A stretch of DNA of 64,000 bases from positions 1 through 64,000 of the forward strand of contig CABXBH010000005.1 in assembly GCA_902510415.1 (NCBI GenBank). Reading direction: 5' to 3'. This DNA is from an uncultured Bacteroidota bacterium. GTDB taxonomy: Bacteria; Bacteroidota; Bacteroidia; Flavobacteriales; Flavobacteriaceae. Shown one piece after another: positions 26,755 through 36,595 of this stretch. Below the pieces are notes generated by a model that saw nothing but the letters and a program-made list of their open reading frames with translations, ran no database searches and was not told the origin of the DNA. A program made the translations under genes and the position numbers. How positions within the stretch are numbered: the stretch's first letter is position 1; the number at the start of each line of letters is the position of its first letter.

Positions 26755-28653
26755 TTATTCTTTTACTTCTTCAAAGTCAACATCTTCGACATCATCTGAA
26801 TTATCAGTTGACTGATCTTGAGCCCCTTGTTCAGGTTGACCTTGTTGATTTTGCTGAGCTTTATACATTTCTTCACTAGCAGCTTTCCAAGCTTCATTTA
26901 TCTTCTCTAATCCAGAATCTATTTTTTCTAGATCCTTTGACTCATATGATTTTTTAAGCTCTTCTAGTGCTTCTTCAATCGGTTTCTTCTTGTCATCTGA
27001 TAATTTTTCTCCAAACTCTTTTAGTTGTTTTTCAGTTTGAAAAATCATAGCATCAGCACTATTCATCTTATCAACAGTCTCTTTTGCTTTAGCATCTGCC
27101 TCTGCATTAGCTTCAGCATCTTTCTTCATTTTTTCAATTTCTTGCTCTGTTAGACCAGAAGATGCCTCAATCCTAATATTTTGTTCTTTACCAGTAGCTT
27201 TATCTTTAGCCGTTACATTTAATATACCGTTTGCATCAATATCAAAAATAACCTCTATTTGAGGAACCCCTCTTGGCGCAGGTGGAATATTGGCTAATTG
27301 AAATCTTCCAATTTCCTTATTATCTGGATACATTGGTCTTTCTCCTTGTGCAATTCTAATATCAACTGCAGGTTGATTATCAGCTGCAGTAGAGAATACT
27401 TGAGATTTTTTTGTAGGAATTGTGGTGTTTGCATCAATTAATTTAGTCATTACATTACCCATTGTTTCAATACCTAAAGACAAAGGAGTAACATCTAACA
27501 GTAAAACATCTTTAACATCTCCTGTAAATACACCTCCTTGAATAGCTGCACCTACTGCAACAACCTCATCAGGATTAACCCCTTTACTTGGCTTTTTACC
27601 AAAAAACTTCTCAACTGCATCTTGAACTGCAGGAATTCTAGTAGACCCACCAACCAATATAATTTCATCAATATCCGATTTATTTAAACCTGCTGCTTTT
27701 AATGCCGTTTTACACGGATTTATTGTTCTTTTTACCAAATCATCAATTAATTGATCAAATTTTGATTTAGTCAAAGATCTAACTAAGTGTTTTGGGCCAC
27801 TATCAGTAGCTGTTATGTATGGTAAGTTAATTTCAGTTTGAGCGGATGATGATAATTCAATTTTGGCTTTTTCAGCAGCTTCTTTAAGTCTTTGAAGAGA
27901 CATCGGGTCTTTTCTCAAATCTATACTTTCGTCATTTTTAAATTCATCAGCCAACCAATCAATGATTTTTTCATCAACGTCGTCACCTCCTAGATGGGTA
28001 TCACCATCTGTTGATAATACCTCAAAAACTCCATCACCCAATTCTAATATAGACACATCATGCGTACCTCCACCAAAATCAAAAACAACTATTTTTTGAT
28101 CTTGACCTTTTTTATCCAATCCATAAGCGAGTGCAGCAGATGTAGGTTCGTTAATAATTCTTTTAACTTTTAAACCTGCAATTTCACCTGCCTCTTTGGT
28201 AGCCTGTCTTTGTGAGTCGTTAAAATATGCTGGCACAGTAATTACAGCCTCTTCTACATTGGTTCCAAGATAATCTTCAGCTGTTTTCTTCATTTTTTGA
28301 AGAATCATAGCTGATAACTCCTGTGGAGTGTAAAGCCTACCGTCAATATCTACTCTAGGTGTATCATTATCGCCTTTAACGACTGTATAAGGTACTCTGT
28401 CTTTTTCCTTTTTAAGTTCAGAAAATTTATTACCCATAAATCTTTTAACCGAATAAACAGTTTTGGTAGGGTTAGTTACTGCCTGTCTTTTTGCAGGGTC
28501 ACCAACTTTAATTTCTCCACCCTCAACAAATGCAATTACAGAAGGAGTAGTTCTTTTACCTTCTGCATTTGGAATAACAACTGGCTCGCTACCCTCCATA
28601 ACAGAGACACAAGAGTTTGTTGTTCCTAAATCTATTCCGATTATTTTACTCAT
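26755..28653 (-). CDS. dnaK: Chaperone DnaK (Hsp70)
   Basis: The 632-residue protein has the complete Hsp70 signature set: [11 protein letters not shown] at the N-terminus, [12 protein letters not shown] near residue 193, [13 protein letters not shown] near residue 336, and the substrate-binding region ([13 protein letters not shown]). It ends in a Gln-rich, acidic tail ([13 protein letters not shown]). It folds and refolds proteins with DnaJ and GrpE, which are not in the window. It stands alone with its own terminator. The 208-nt divergent gap to panB holds no CIRCE element (TTAGCACTC-N9-GAGTGCTAA), so HrcA control is not supported. Confidence 0.97.
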   Translation of the reverse strand: MSKIIGIDLGTTNSCVSVMEGSEPVVIPNAEGKRTTPSVIAFVEGGEIKVGDPAKRQAVTNPTKTVYSVKRFMGNKFSELKKEKDRVPYTVVKGDNDTPRVDIDGRLYTPQELSAMILQKMKKTAEDYLGTNVEEAVITVPAYFNDSQRQATKEAGEIAGLKVKRIINEPTSAALAYGLDKKGQDQKIVVFDFGGGTHDVSILELGDGVFEVLSTDGDTHLGGDDVDEKIIDWLADEFKNDESIDLRKDPMSLQRLKEAAEKAKIELSSSAQTEINLPYITATDSGPKHLVRSLTKSKFDQLIDDLVKRTINPCKTALKAAGLNKSDIDEIILVGGSTRIPAVQDAVEKFFGKKPSKGVNPDEVVAVGAAIQGGVFTGDVKDVLLLDVTPLSLGIETMGNVMTKLIDANTTIPTKKSQVFSTAADNQPAVDIRIAQGERPMYPDNKEIGRFQLANIPPAPRGVPQIEVIFDIDANGILNVTAKDKATGKEQNIRIEASSGLTEQEIEKMKKDAEANAEADAKAKETVDKMNSADAMIFQTEKQLKEFGEKLSDDKKKPIEEALEELKKSYESKDLEKIDSGLEKINEAWKAASEEMYKAQQNQQGQPEQGAQDQSTDNSDDVEDVDFEEVKE

Positions 28654-28861
28654 AATTTTAAATTTTTAAATTCGCTTAAATACAGTCAATGATTATGCCA
28701 TTTAATTATTTTAACAATTTTGTCAGTATTTAAATTATTTTCATGACATAATGTCTGTATAATACATTGTTTTCAGGTTAAAAATAATTAGATATGAAAA
28801 ATAACATATTGTCTTTGATATAATTTATTACATTTACAGACTATTTATTGACACCCTTGAA

Positions 28862-29674
28862 ATGAATAAAAAAGTTTACAAAAGAGTTACAGTAAAATCC
28901 TTGCAAGAAATGAAGGAAAACTCTGAAAAAATTTCAATGTTAACGTCTTATGATTTTACCACTGCCGGTATCGTAGATAAAGCAGGTATAGATGTAATTC
29001 TTGTTGGAGATTCTGCTAGTAACATTATGGCGGGACATGAAACAACACTACCAATTACACTAAATCAGATGATTTATCATGCATCATCTGTAATTAGAGC
29101 CGTTGAAAGAGCATTGGTTGTTGTTGATTTACCTTTTGGAACATACCAAAGTGATTCTCAAGCAGCTCTAGAGTCTGCAATTAGGATAATGAAAGAAAGT
29201 GGCTCACATGCGGTTAAATTAGAGGGTGGTAAACAGATTAAAGATTCAATTAAAAGAATTATTAAAGCTGGGATCCCTGTTATGGGGCATCTTGGACTAA
29301 CTCCTCAATCAATCTATAAATTTGGAACCTATACAGTCAGAGCGAAAGAAGAAAAAGAAGCTAATCAATTAATAGAGGATGCACGCTTACTAGAAAAAAT
29401 AGGATGTTTTGCAATTGTTTTAGAAAAAGTACCTAGTAAATTAGCAGAAAAAGTTGCGAAAGAAGTTAATATCCCAATTATTGGAATTGGAGCAGGAAAT
29501 AAGGTTGACGGACAAGTTCTTGTTCTTCATGACTTGTTAGGTATGACTAAAGAATTTAACCCTAGATTTTTAAGAAGATATATGAATCTACATGATGAAA
29601 TGATTAAAGCTATATCAACTTTTTCTGATGATATCAAGTCTGGTGATTTCCCAAATGAAAATGAGCAATATTAA
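28862..29674 (+). CDS. panB: 3-methyl-2-oxobutanoate hydroxymethyltransferase
   Basis: The 270-residue protein matches PanB: MLTSYDFTTAGIVDKAGID with the metal-binding aspartate, ILVGDSASNIMAGHETTLP, HAVKLEGG, VMGHLGLTPQ and the late IPIIGIGAG. It makes ketopantoate from alpha-ketoisovalerate and methylene-THF, the first step to pantothenate and CoA. The pseudouridine synthase gene starts 2 nt after its stop. A weak promoter candidate, TTG at 28809 and TACATTTA at 28829 with 17 bases between, lies upstream. Confidence 0.93.
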   Translation: MNKKVYKRVTVKSLQEMKENSEKISMLTSYDFTTAGIVDKAGIDVILVGDSASNIMAGHETTLPITLNQMIYHASSVIRAVERALVVVDLPFGTYQSDSQAALESAIRIMKESGSHAVKLEGGKQIKDSIKRIIKAGIPVMGHLGLTPQSIYKFGTYTVRAKEEKEANQLIEDARLLEKIGCFAIVLEKVPSKLAEKVAKEVNIPIIGIGAGNKVDGQVLVLHDLLGMTKEFNPRFLRRYMNLHDEMIKAISTFSDDIKSGDFPNENEQY

Positions 29675-29676
29675 TA

Positions 29677-30372
29677 TTGAAAAAAATCCTATCTAATAAA
29701 GATAACTTACAAGTTCTTTTTGAAGACAACCATATTATTGCAATAAACAAAAGATGCGGAGATATTGTTCAAGGAGATAAAACTGGAGACAAACCACTCT
29801 CAGAAATTGTAAAGTCATATTTGAAAGAAAAATACTCAAAACCTGGCAATGTGTTTTTAGGCGTTGTTCACAGGCTAGATAGACCTACTTCTGGTATAGT
29901 CCTATTTGCTAAAACCTCTAAATCACTCTCTAGGTTAAATAAGATGTTTAAAGAAGGAGTAATCGAAAAATACTATTTAGCTATTGTAAAAAATAAACCA
30001 ACCAAATCAGAATCAACGTTAATGCATTGGTTATGGAAAAATGAAAAAACAAATAAATCTATACATTTCATTAAAGAGACTAAAAATTCAAAAAAAGCAA
30101 TTCTACACTATAAAGTAACAAAGCAACTTGAAAAATATTATCTTTTAGAGATTAAACTTGATACCGGAAGACACCATCAAATTAGATGTCAACTAAAAGC
30201 TATAGGCTGCCCTATAAGAGGGGATTTAAAATACGGGTATGAAAGAAGTAATAGAGATGGAGGTATAGATTTACATGCTAAAAAGATTATATTTAATCAC
30301 CCTGTGTCAAAAATTTCATTAGAAATAGATGCCCCTGTTAAAAATGATAATTTATGGATTGCAACAAAATAA
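29677..30372 (+). CDS. RluA-family pseudouridine synthase
   Basis: The 231-residue protein has the catalytic motif GVVHRLDRPTSGIVLFAKT (about residues 61-79), whose Asp forms the covalent adduct with uridine, and the later LDTGRHHQIR. There is no N-terminal S4 domain, so it is a short RluA type. It should modify rRNA or tRNA, but the exact uridine cannot be read from sequence. The start is TTG, 2 nt after panB, and the aldehyde dehydrogenase gene follows after 6 nt, so the three genes form one unit. Confidence 0.87.
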   Translation: MKKILSNKDNLQVLFEDNHIIAINKRCGDIVQGDKTGDKPLSEIVKSYLKEKYSKPGNVFLGVVHRLDRPTSGIVLFAKTSKSLSRLNKMFKEGVIEKYYLAIVKNKPTKSESTLMHWLWKNEKTNKSIHFIKETKNSKKAILHYKVTKQLEKYYLLEIKLDTGRHHQIRCQLKAIGCPIRGDLKYGYERSNRDGGIDLHAKKIIFNHPVSKISLEIDAPVKNDNLWIATK

Positions 30373-30378
30373 ATTTAT

Positions 30379-31755
30379 ATGAATATTGATGTCCTATACA
30401 ACAAACAAAAAAACTTTACTAATTCACAAAAGAAAATTGAAGTTAAAGAAAGGATTCATTTTCTTAAGAAATTAAAAAATGAAATATTAAAAAGGGAAGA
30501 AGAAATATTCACGGCATTAGAGAAAGACTTAAATAAACCTAGATTTGAAGCTTATGCCACAGAAATAGGTTATTTGTTAAATGAAATTGACTTATTTATA
30601 AATAATTTAAAATCCTGGTCAAAACCAAAAAGAGTAAATTCTACATTAATTAATTTTCCTTCAAAAGATTTTATTATATATGAACCATATGGATTAATTT
30701 TAATAATATCTCCTTGGAATTACCCGTTTCAGCTTGCTTTGCTACCTGCAATGTCTGCCTTTGCAGCTGGCAATAATGTCATCCTAAAACCTAGTGAACA
30801 CACCTCTAACACCTCAGCCTTAATAAAAAGCATAGTAAGTGAAGTATTTCCTGAAGAACTGATAAGTGTTATTGAGGGCGGTGCTGAGACAGCATCAAAA
30901 CTACTAGACTATAAATGGGATTATATATTTTTTACAGGAAGTGTAAGAATTGGTAAAATAGTAGCCAAGGCAGCTGCAAATAATTTAACCCCTATAACTT
31001 TAGAGCTAGGAGGTAAAAGTCCTGCGATAATTGACAAAAAAATTGATATTAAACTTGTTAGTAAAAGAATTGTTTGGGGCAAGTTTTTAAACTCAGGACA
31101 AACATGTATAGCTCCAGACTATCTTATTATTCATAAATCAATCAAAGATAAATTCATAAATCAACTGATTGACAGAATAAAATATTCGTTTGGAGAATCA
31201 TCCGAAAGATCAAAAGATTTAACCAGTATCATTAACGAGAACCACTTTGAAAGATTAGTGAAATTAATTGAAGGAAATGAAGTAATATATGGTGGAGAAT
31301 ACGACTCTAAGCTAAAATTCATTTATCCTACAATAGTAAACAACCCAAGTCTGGATAGTAACATCATGAGAGAAGAAATTTTCGGACCTATTCTACCTAT
31401 TTTAACATATGAAAATATTAAAGAAATTGATGAAATAATTAATAAAAACCCAAACCCACTTTCACTCTACTTATTTTCAAATGATAACGATTTAACTGAA
31501 AACATAATTAATAGATATAGTTTTGGAGGGGGAGCAATTAATGATACTATTGTTCATTTAGCTAATTCAAAACTACCTTTTGGCGGTATAGGCAATAGTG
31601 GAACTGGCTCCTATCACGGAAAATCTAGCTTTGACTTATTTTCTCATAAAAAATCGATTGTAAAAAAAGGTAATTGGTATGACAATAATCTAAGATATGC
31701 ACCTTACAAAAATAAATTGAATCTACTAAAAAGACTGATGAAATATTTAAGATAA
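30379..31755 (+). CDS. Aldehyde dehydrogenase (class 3-like)
   Basis: The 458-residue protein has the ALDH landmarks: ISPWNYPFQLALLP, the NAD-binding FTGSVRIGKIV, the catalytic Glu region LELGGKSPAII and the nucleophile Cys in NSGQTCIAPDYL near residue 243. A short length without the N-terminal extension and the C-terminal NSGTGSYHGKSSFDLFSHKK place it with the membrane-associated class 3 enzymes that oxidise fatty and aromatic aldehydes. It ends convergently, overlapping pxpC by 9 nt. Confidence 0.87.
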   Translation: MNIDVLYNKQKNFTNSQKKIEVKERIHFLKKLKNEILKREEEIFTALEKDLNKPRFEAYATEIGYLLNEIDLFINNLKSWSKPKRVNSTLINFPSKDFIIYEPYGLILIISPWNYPFQLALLPAMSAFAAGNNVILKPSEHTSNTSALIKSIVSEVFPEELISVIEGGAETASKLLDYKWDYIFFTGSVRIGKIVAKAAANNLTPITLELGGKSPAIIDKKIDIKLVSKRIVWGKFLNSGQTCIAPDYLIIHKSIKDKFINQLIDRIKYSFGESSERSKDLTSIINENHFERLVKLIEGNEVIYGGEYDSKLKFIYPTIVNNPSLDSNIMREEIFGPILPILTYENIKEIDEIINKNPNPLSLYLFSNDNDLTENIINRYSFGGGAINDTIVHLANSKLPFGGIGNSGTGSYHGKSSFDLFSHKKSIVKKGNWYDNNLRYAPYKNKLNLLKRLMKYLR

Positions 31756-32586
31756 ATTGATAAAATTAAACTTGATTTTGTCTCCTTGTTTCTTTTGTGA
31801 CAAAACACTTATAGAAAGATTATCTAATTGTAAAATTCTAGGATAACCACCTGTCACCTGCCCATCTTGCATTAATACAATAAGTTTTCCAGAAGGAGTT
31901 AACTGAACTGTTCCAGGAATTACAGGAGAACTAACAATTGAAAAAGAATTTGGACATATATCTTCGTTAAAAAAATAACCCATTCTATTATTATTTGAAA
32001 TAGTGAAAAGCTCATTTGAAAGCTTAAAAATATCATCTGAATTTAACAATTTAAACTCAGGTCCTTTTGAAACATTTATATTTTTTACAAATAAAAAACC
32101 AGAGTGATTCAAGTAATTTTTCTTTGATTTTTTATTATTTAAAAAATTGTATCTATCTCCTGTTTTTATAACTGAGTCAGTTGTTATAGAAGAGTACATA
32201 CTACGACTGTTTAGGACTTTTTGGGAATCGATACCACCTTCAATCGCCAAATAGATTCTATATCCTTCTATTGCTTTACCAAAAGATAAAATATCATTTT
32301 TAAGAACTTGAATCTTAGTATTATTTTTAACAACATTGTTGTTTAATTGAACATCAAATAAACCCCCTGAAATACATATACTAGTATCTGAATGGAATCT
32401 AAACTTGCCTCCCATCATAGTTATTTCAAAAACTGCTTCATTTAATGAATTTGAAAGAAGACCATTAGCTTTATTCGCTGAAATTGAATCCATAAAACCA
32501 GATCTAGTGACTCCATAAGCTGAGTAACCATTTCTTCCAGAGTCTTGGATAGTAATATGATATCCTTTATCTAAAATCTCAATCAT
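31747..32586 (-). CDS. pxpC: 5-oxoprolinase subunit C
   Basis: The 279-residue protein has the biotin-dependent carboxyltransferase-like fold of PxpC (KipA/YbgK type). It shows IQDSGRNGYSAYGVTRSGFMD near the start, where the family has DxGR, and VTGGYPRILQL near the end. With PxpA and PxpB it hydrolyses 5-oxoproline to glutamate using ATP. Its start overlaps the end of pxpB by 8 nt. It is the last gene of the operon and is somewhat shorter than the usual subunit. Confidence 0.88.
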   Translation of the reverse strand: MIEILDKGYHITIQDSGRNGYSAYGVTRSGFMDSISANKANGLLSNSLNEAVFEITMMGGKFRFHSDTSICISGGLFDVQLNNNVVKNNTKIQVLKNDILSFGKAIEGYRIYLAIEGGIDSQKVLNSRSMYSSITTDSVIKTGDRYNFLNNKKSKKNYLNHSGFLFVKNINVSKGPEFKLLNSDDIFKLSNELFTISNNNRMGYFFNEDICPNSFSIVSSPVIPGTVQLTPSGKLIVLMQDGQVTGGYPRILQLDNLSISVLSQKKQGDKIKFNFINLS

Positions 32587-33310
32587 GATTATATTTTTTT
32601 ACAAATTGATATTTATCTTTTTCAACTTTTTTCTTGATATCGTAATACTCAACTGATGAAATTGATTTGAATTGTACATAATCACCAACAGGAATATTAA
32701 CTGGTGAGCTATTATTATTTAAATTGAATAAATTAATAGGAGTATTTCCGATTACATACCATCCACCAGGTGAATCAGCAGGATATACCCCTGTCTGACC
32801 ACCTCCTATTGCAACAGAACCTTTTAAAATTTTTCTATCAGGTATTTTTTTACGTGTAATTGATAATTTTTTATTTAACCCTCCCAAATACATGAATCCA
32901 GGTATGAAACCATACATATGTAAATAGTATATATTTGAAGAATGTAGATTTATTACTTGCTCACGACTCAATAATACTTTTTCAGAATACACTTTAATGT
33001 CTTTTGCAAAATCACTTTCATAACAAACGGGTATTTCCCAAATAATTTTGTTTTCAGAATTTTGTTTTAGTGATTCATTATATGTTTTATTCAAAGAATC
33101 GCAACTTAGATCAAAGTCTGCAATATCATTTCTATACTGCACCAATACTGAACTGTAACCTTTTATGATTTCAAGAATATTTTTCTCATTCCTTATATGC
33201 TTTATAAAATTATGAATGTCATTTGATATTTCAACAGAAATTATATTAGGCCAACTTAAAAGAATTGAGCTGGAACTGTAATGAAAAAAATCAATTTTAA
33301 ATTTCTTCAT
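32579..33310 (-). CDS. pxpB: 5-oxoprolinase subunit B
   Basis: The 243-residue protein carries the PxpB (KipI/YbgJ) hallmark YGFIPGFMYLGGL, the basic stretch near KKIPDRKILKGSVAIGGGQT, and SPGGWYVIGNTP. It is the allophanate-hydrolase-subunit-1-like partner of PxpC. The gene overlaps both neighbours (pxpA by 14 nt, pxpC by 8 nt), which fits production of a stoichiometric complex. Confidence 0.9.
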   Translation of the reverse strand: MKKFKIDFFHYSSSSILLSWPNIISVEISNDIHNFIKHIRNEKNILEIIKGYSSVLVQYRNDIADFDLSCDSLNKTYNESLKQNSENKIIWEIPVCYESDFAKDIKVYSEKVLLSREQVINLHSSNIYYLHMYGFIPGFMYLGGLNKKLSITRKKIPDRKILKGSVAIGGGQTGVYPADSPGGWYVIGNTPINLFNLNNNSSPVNIPVGDYVQFKSISSVEYYDIKKKVEKDKYQFVKKYNHD

Positions 33311-34016
33311 CTAAATATGACTTTAAACCCATTAAATTATTAATAACATTAGGACTGTCTCCGTGAACACAATACGTCTCCGCATCTAAAAATATTTTAT
33401 CACCTGTATAAGCTGTTAAAAATCCTTTTGAAGTTACATTACTAATTCTGTTAAACATGATTTCTGGAGAATTTATAAGTGCGTTCGATTTATATCTAGA
33501 AACCAATGTATTATCAGCATTATAGTTCCTGTCTAAAAACACCTCTTTTTTAATTTTTAAATCATTTTTAACTGCTAATTCAGAAATTAAAGTTCCAGCA
33601 GGTACATAAAAAAAAATGTCATCAAAATTTTCTTTCATTATTTGAATCATAAACATTGCTAAATCATAATCTTTGGAACTTAAATTATATAGTGCACCGT
33701 GAGTCTTGATATGGTTTAAATTACAATCATTTTCATTTATAATATTTTTAAGTGAATTCACCTGATTTATAATAGATTTTTTTAAATCTGTATTAGAAAT
33801 ATTAATAATTTTTCTGCCGAAACCTACTTTATCTGGATAAGACGGGTGAGCTCCTATTTCGACTTTATGTTCTTTAGCTATATGAACTACCTCAGTCATA
33901 GAATTAAAATCACCTACATGACCTCCACAAGCGACACTACATGAAGTTAAATATGGCATTATTTTACTCTCGATGTTTAGACCTTCTCCTAAATCAGCAT
34001 TTAAACTTACTTTCAT
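33297..34016 (-). CDS. pxpA: 5-oxoprolinase subunit A (LamB/YcsF family)
   Basis: The 239-residue protein begins MKVSLNADLGEG, contains TSCSVACGGHVGDFNSM, and has EIGAHPSYPDKVGFGRK and the late CVHGDSPN, all defining PxpA. It is slightly shorter than the usual ~250 residues but keeps the motifs. 5-Oxoproline forms spontaneously from glutamine and is toxic, so the complex is a salvage and detoxification enzyme. The gene follows the transporter gene by 3 nt. Confidence 0.92.
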   Translation of the reverse strand: MKVSLNADLGEGLNIESKIMPYLTSCSVACGGHVGDFNSMTEVVHIAKEHKVEIGAHPSYPDKVGFGRKIINISNTDLKKSIINQVNSLKNIINENDCNLNHIKTHGALYNLSSKDYDLAMFMIQIMKENFDDIFFYVPAGTLISELAVKNDLKIKKEVFLDRNYNADNTLVSRYKSNALINSPEIMFNRISNVTSKGFLTAYTGDKIFLDAETYCVHGDSPNVINNLMGLKSYLDEEI

Positions 34017-34019
34017 TAT

Positions 34020-35246
34020 TTAAAAAAACACTTTAATTACACTTCTTACACATAGCAATAAACAGAAACCAATTACTAAAACACCAATCAGGTTTTGAAC
34101 AATGCTGTTTATTTGATTTTTTAAAAGTTTACTATTATTGGCTAAAATCATGAGAAATATCACAATTAGAGGGAGTAAAATACCATTAGTTATCTGAGCA
34201 AACTTTATAATTTCAATGGAACTTATTCCTAAAGAAGATGAAATAACCCCAATTACTAAAACTATTATAGATATAAATCTAAAAAAAACAGATTTTCTAT
34301 CAGATTCAAATCCTAAACACCCGCATAAAACATATGCTGCAGCTAAAGGCGCAGTTATTGAACTTGTTAATCCTGCAGAAAACAAACCTAATGCAATAAT
34401 AAGTTTGGAGAAATTACCGTAAAGTGGCTCTAAACTGTTTGCAAGATCTACGGCGTTTAAAATATCTGACTTATTTAATCCTGCTGCTGTTAATAAAATA
34501 CATAATGAAATTAGACCACCAATAGAAATGGAAATAATTGCATCAAAATTAGCAGTATTTATATCATTTACATTTTTCCATTTACTATTAACTAAAGCCA
34601 CATGTAAAAAAATATTATAAGGGACAACTGTCGTACCAATTAAGCCCGCAACTATTAAAATACTTTCAGATGGAAAATGAAAAAAATTTGAAAATGAAAA
34701 TAAAGATTGAAAATCTATCCCAACAATAAAAACTGTGAAAACAAAAGAAAAACTCATTATTAGCACAAGGAAAATTAGTACTTTTTCTAAACTTCTGTTA
34801 TTTCCAAAAGCAATTAATAAGAATGCTAAAAATCCGCAGCAGACACTAAAAATATTCACATTATTATAAACTAATTTTTTATTAAATAATAATTCTGCAC
34901 CCATAACTGCACCACTAATATTACCAGCCTCATAAGCAGTATTTCCTATAAAAATTGCAGAAATAACTAATAATATAGAAACGTATTTTAGAATTTTATT
35001 TTCAAACTGCTCTCTTACCAATACAGATAAAGATTTTTTAGTATTAATTCCTATCCTGATTGCCATCAACTGAATAAAAAGTGTGAGAAGTATTGAAATA
35101 AAAAGAGCCCAAATAAGACTATACCCAAACTTAGCTCCAGCAACAGAACACATGGTTATAGTTCCAGGACCAATAAAAGCTGCTGCTATTACAGAAGCAG
35201 GACCTATATTTTTTAACTTGTATCTAATTTTATTAATAATACTCAA
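34020..35246 (-). CDS. Nramp-family transporter with altered substrate site
   Basis: The 408-residue protein has about eleven hydrophobic spans and the Nramp fold pattern. In classical Nramp metal transporters, span 1 carries DPGN and span 6 carries MPHN, which coordinate the metal. Here span 1 reads GPGT (residues 26-29) and span 6 reads VPYN (208-211). The aspartate, the first-span asparagine and the methionine are therefore missing, so transition-metal transport is unlikely. The gene lies 3 nt before pxpA, so I infer uptake or export of 5-oxoproline or a related acid. It overlaps tilS by 14 nt. Confidence 0.8.
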   Translation of the reverse strand: MSIINKIRYKLKNIGPASVIAAAFIGPGTITMCSVAGAKFGYSLIWALFISILLTLFIQLMAIRIGINTKKSLSVLVREQFENKILKYVSILLVISAIFIGNTAYEAGNISGAVMGAELLFNKKLVYNNVNIFSVCCGFLAFLLIAFGNNRSLEKVLIFLVLIMSFSFVFTVFIVGIDFQSLFSFSNFFHFPSESILIVAGLIGTTVVPYNIFLHVALVNSKWKNVNDINTANFDAIISISIGGLISLCILLTAAGLNKSDILNAVDLANSLEPLYGNFSKLIIALGLFSAGLTSSITAPLAAAYVLCGCLGFESDRKSVFFRFISIIVLVIGVISSSLGISSIEIIKFAQITNGILLPLIVIFLMILANNSKLLKNQINSIVQNLIGVLVIGFCLLLCVRSVIKVFF

Positions 35247-36543
35247 TATTTAATAATTTTTGAGAATTTTCAGACACACAAAATCTATTATCCAACCTCA
35301 TACCTAGAATCCATATAATATTATCATCTCCGTTAACCAAAACAATAACTGAACCCTTATCAATTTGACTAATGTTTTTGTCTTTCAAATATTTACTGAC
35401 TTTTTTACTTCCTTTCATGCCAAAAGGCTGAAAAGAATCTCCCTTGTTTAAATTTCTTAATAACAGAGGAAATTTTAATTTATCTCTATCTAAAGTAATG
35501 ATATTGTTATTATTCCTTGAAATTTCATTGGTGATTGTGAACTTGACATGCTTACCATTATTGATTTCAACAATACTAGAATCATCGACTATAATTTGAT
35601 TAATTTTTTTAATTTCATGAATCGGTCTTAATATTAAAAACTCTTTAATCTTACACAAAATATGAGATTCACTTAATATTTTTTTTCCAGACTCAGAATC
35701 AGATAAATTAAATATTGTATCCCAGTCAGTAAAACCAAAATCTCTTAAAAAATAATATAGGAAAGCCTCTTTATTTACTTTATCAAAATTTGAAATTTTG
35801 ATTCTAATTTCATTTCTATTATAGTCTATTAAGTCTGTCTTTAATTCATCGATTTTTTCATGAATCACAGAGTTAGAAATTTTTAAATATGAAATACTTT
35901 TTTTAAAGTTTTTTAAAAAATTTCCGTCTAATTTTTCTAATTCTGGGATTATCTTATTTCTAATTTTATTTCTCAAATAAGAATTAGATTTATTTGAGGA
36001 ATCCTCTCTCCATTTTAAGTTATTAGATTTTGCATAATTAATAATATTGACTTTTTCAAACTCAATTAAGGGTCTTTTAATCTTTTTGTTTAGCCCAGGA
36101 ATCCCTGTCAAACCATCAAGACCAGAACCTCTGGAAATATTTATGATAAAGCTTTCTAAACTATCATTTAGGTGATGCGCTGTCAATATGTGATTAATAT
36201 TTAATTTCACTGAAAGATTTTCGAAAAAATCATATCTCAAATCTCTGGCAACCATCTGTATGGATTTATTTGAAGTATTTTGAATTTTTTTAGTATTAAA
36301 TGATTTAGAATAAAATTTAATTGAATTTTTTTCACATAAATCTTTTACAAATTCTAAATCACCAAGACTCTCATTATCTCTTAGATTAAAATTACAATGA
36401 GCAACCACAAAAGTTTTTGAAACTGAAAGCATCAGGTGAAATAACACTACACTGTCGACACCGCCAGAACAGCAAAGAACACTACTTTCCGTTAGTAAAT
36501 GGGGAAATTTATCTTTTAGATAAGATTCAAACTCTAATTGCAT
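35233..36543 (-). CDS. tilS: tRNA(Ile)-lysidine synthase
   Basis: The 436-residue protein has the N-type ATP-pyrophosphatase P-loop SGGVDS at residues 26-31, HHLNDSLESFIINISRGSGLDG, and a C-terminal domain with FQPFGMKGSKKVSKYLKDKN. TilS converts cytidine 34 of the CAU anticodon tRNA-Ile to lysidine, so it reads AUA, a frequent codon in this AT-rich genome. It heads the oxoprolinase operon by overlap, although the functions are unrelated. Confidence 0.93.
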   Translation of the reverse strand: MQLEFESYLKDKFPHLLTESSVLCCSGGVDSVVLFHLMLSVSKTFVVAHCNFNLRDNESLGDLEFVKDLCEKNSIKFYSKSFNTKKIQNTSNKSIQMVARDLRYDFFENLSVKLNINHILTAHHLNDSLESFIINISRGSGLDGLTGIPGLNKKIKRPLIEFEKVNIINYAKSNNLKWREDSSNKSNSYLRNKIRNKIIPELEKLDGNFLKNFKKSISYLKISNSVIHEKIDELKTDLIDYNRNEIRIKISNFDKVNKEAFLYYFLRDFGFTDWDTIFNLSDSESGKKILSESHILCKIKEFLILRPIHEIKKINQIIVDDSSIVEINNGKHVKFTITNEISRNNNNIITLDRDKLKFPLLLRNLNKGDSFQPFGMKGSKKVSKYLKDKNISQIDKGSVIVLVNGDDNIIWILGMRLDNRFCVSENSQKLLNIEYY

Positions 36544-36575
36544 TTAATTTGTTTAAAACAAATATATAGAAATGA

Positions 36576-36595
36576 ATATATAAAATTTTATATAT
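36576..36595. repeat. 20-bp perfect AT palindrome at the lpdA end
   Basis: ATATATAAAATTTTATATAT is its own reverse complement. It spans the last lpdA codons and the stop, just before tilS on the minus strand. It could form a weak hairpin at the mRNA 3' end, but it has no GC stem and no T tract, so it is not a standard terminator. Such palindromes can also arise by chance in AT-rich DNA. Confidence 0.5.

Noticed and set aside
28654-28861. CIRCE or other heat-shock operator before dnaK; short palindrome GACATAATGTC at 28745
   Set aside because: No TTAGCACTC/GAGTGCTAA pair is present. The 11-bp palindrome is short in AT-rich DNA and lies far from the dnaK start.
36544-36575. Hairpin ATTTGTTT-A-AAACAAAT between lpdA and tilS as a terminator
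   Set aside because: The stem has almost no GC pairs and there is no T tract after it on the minus strand.
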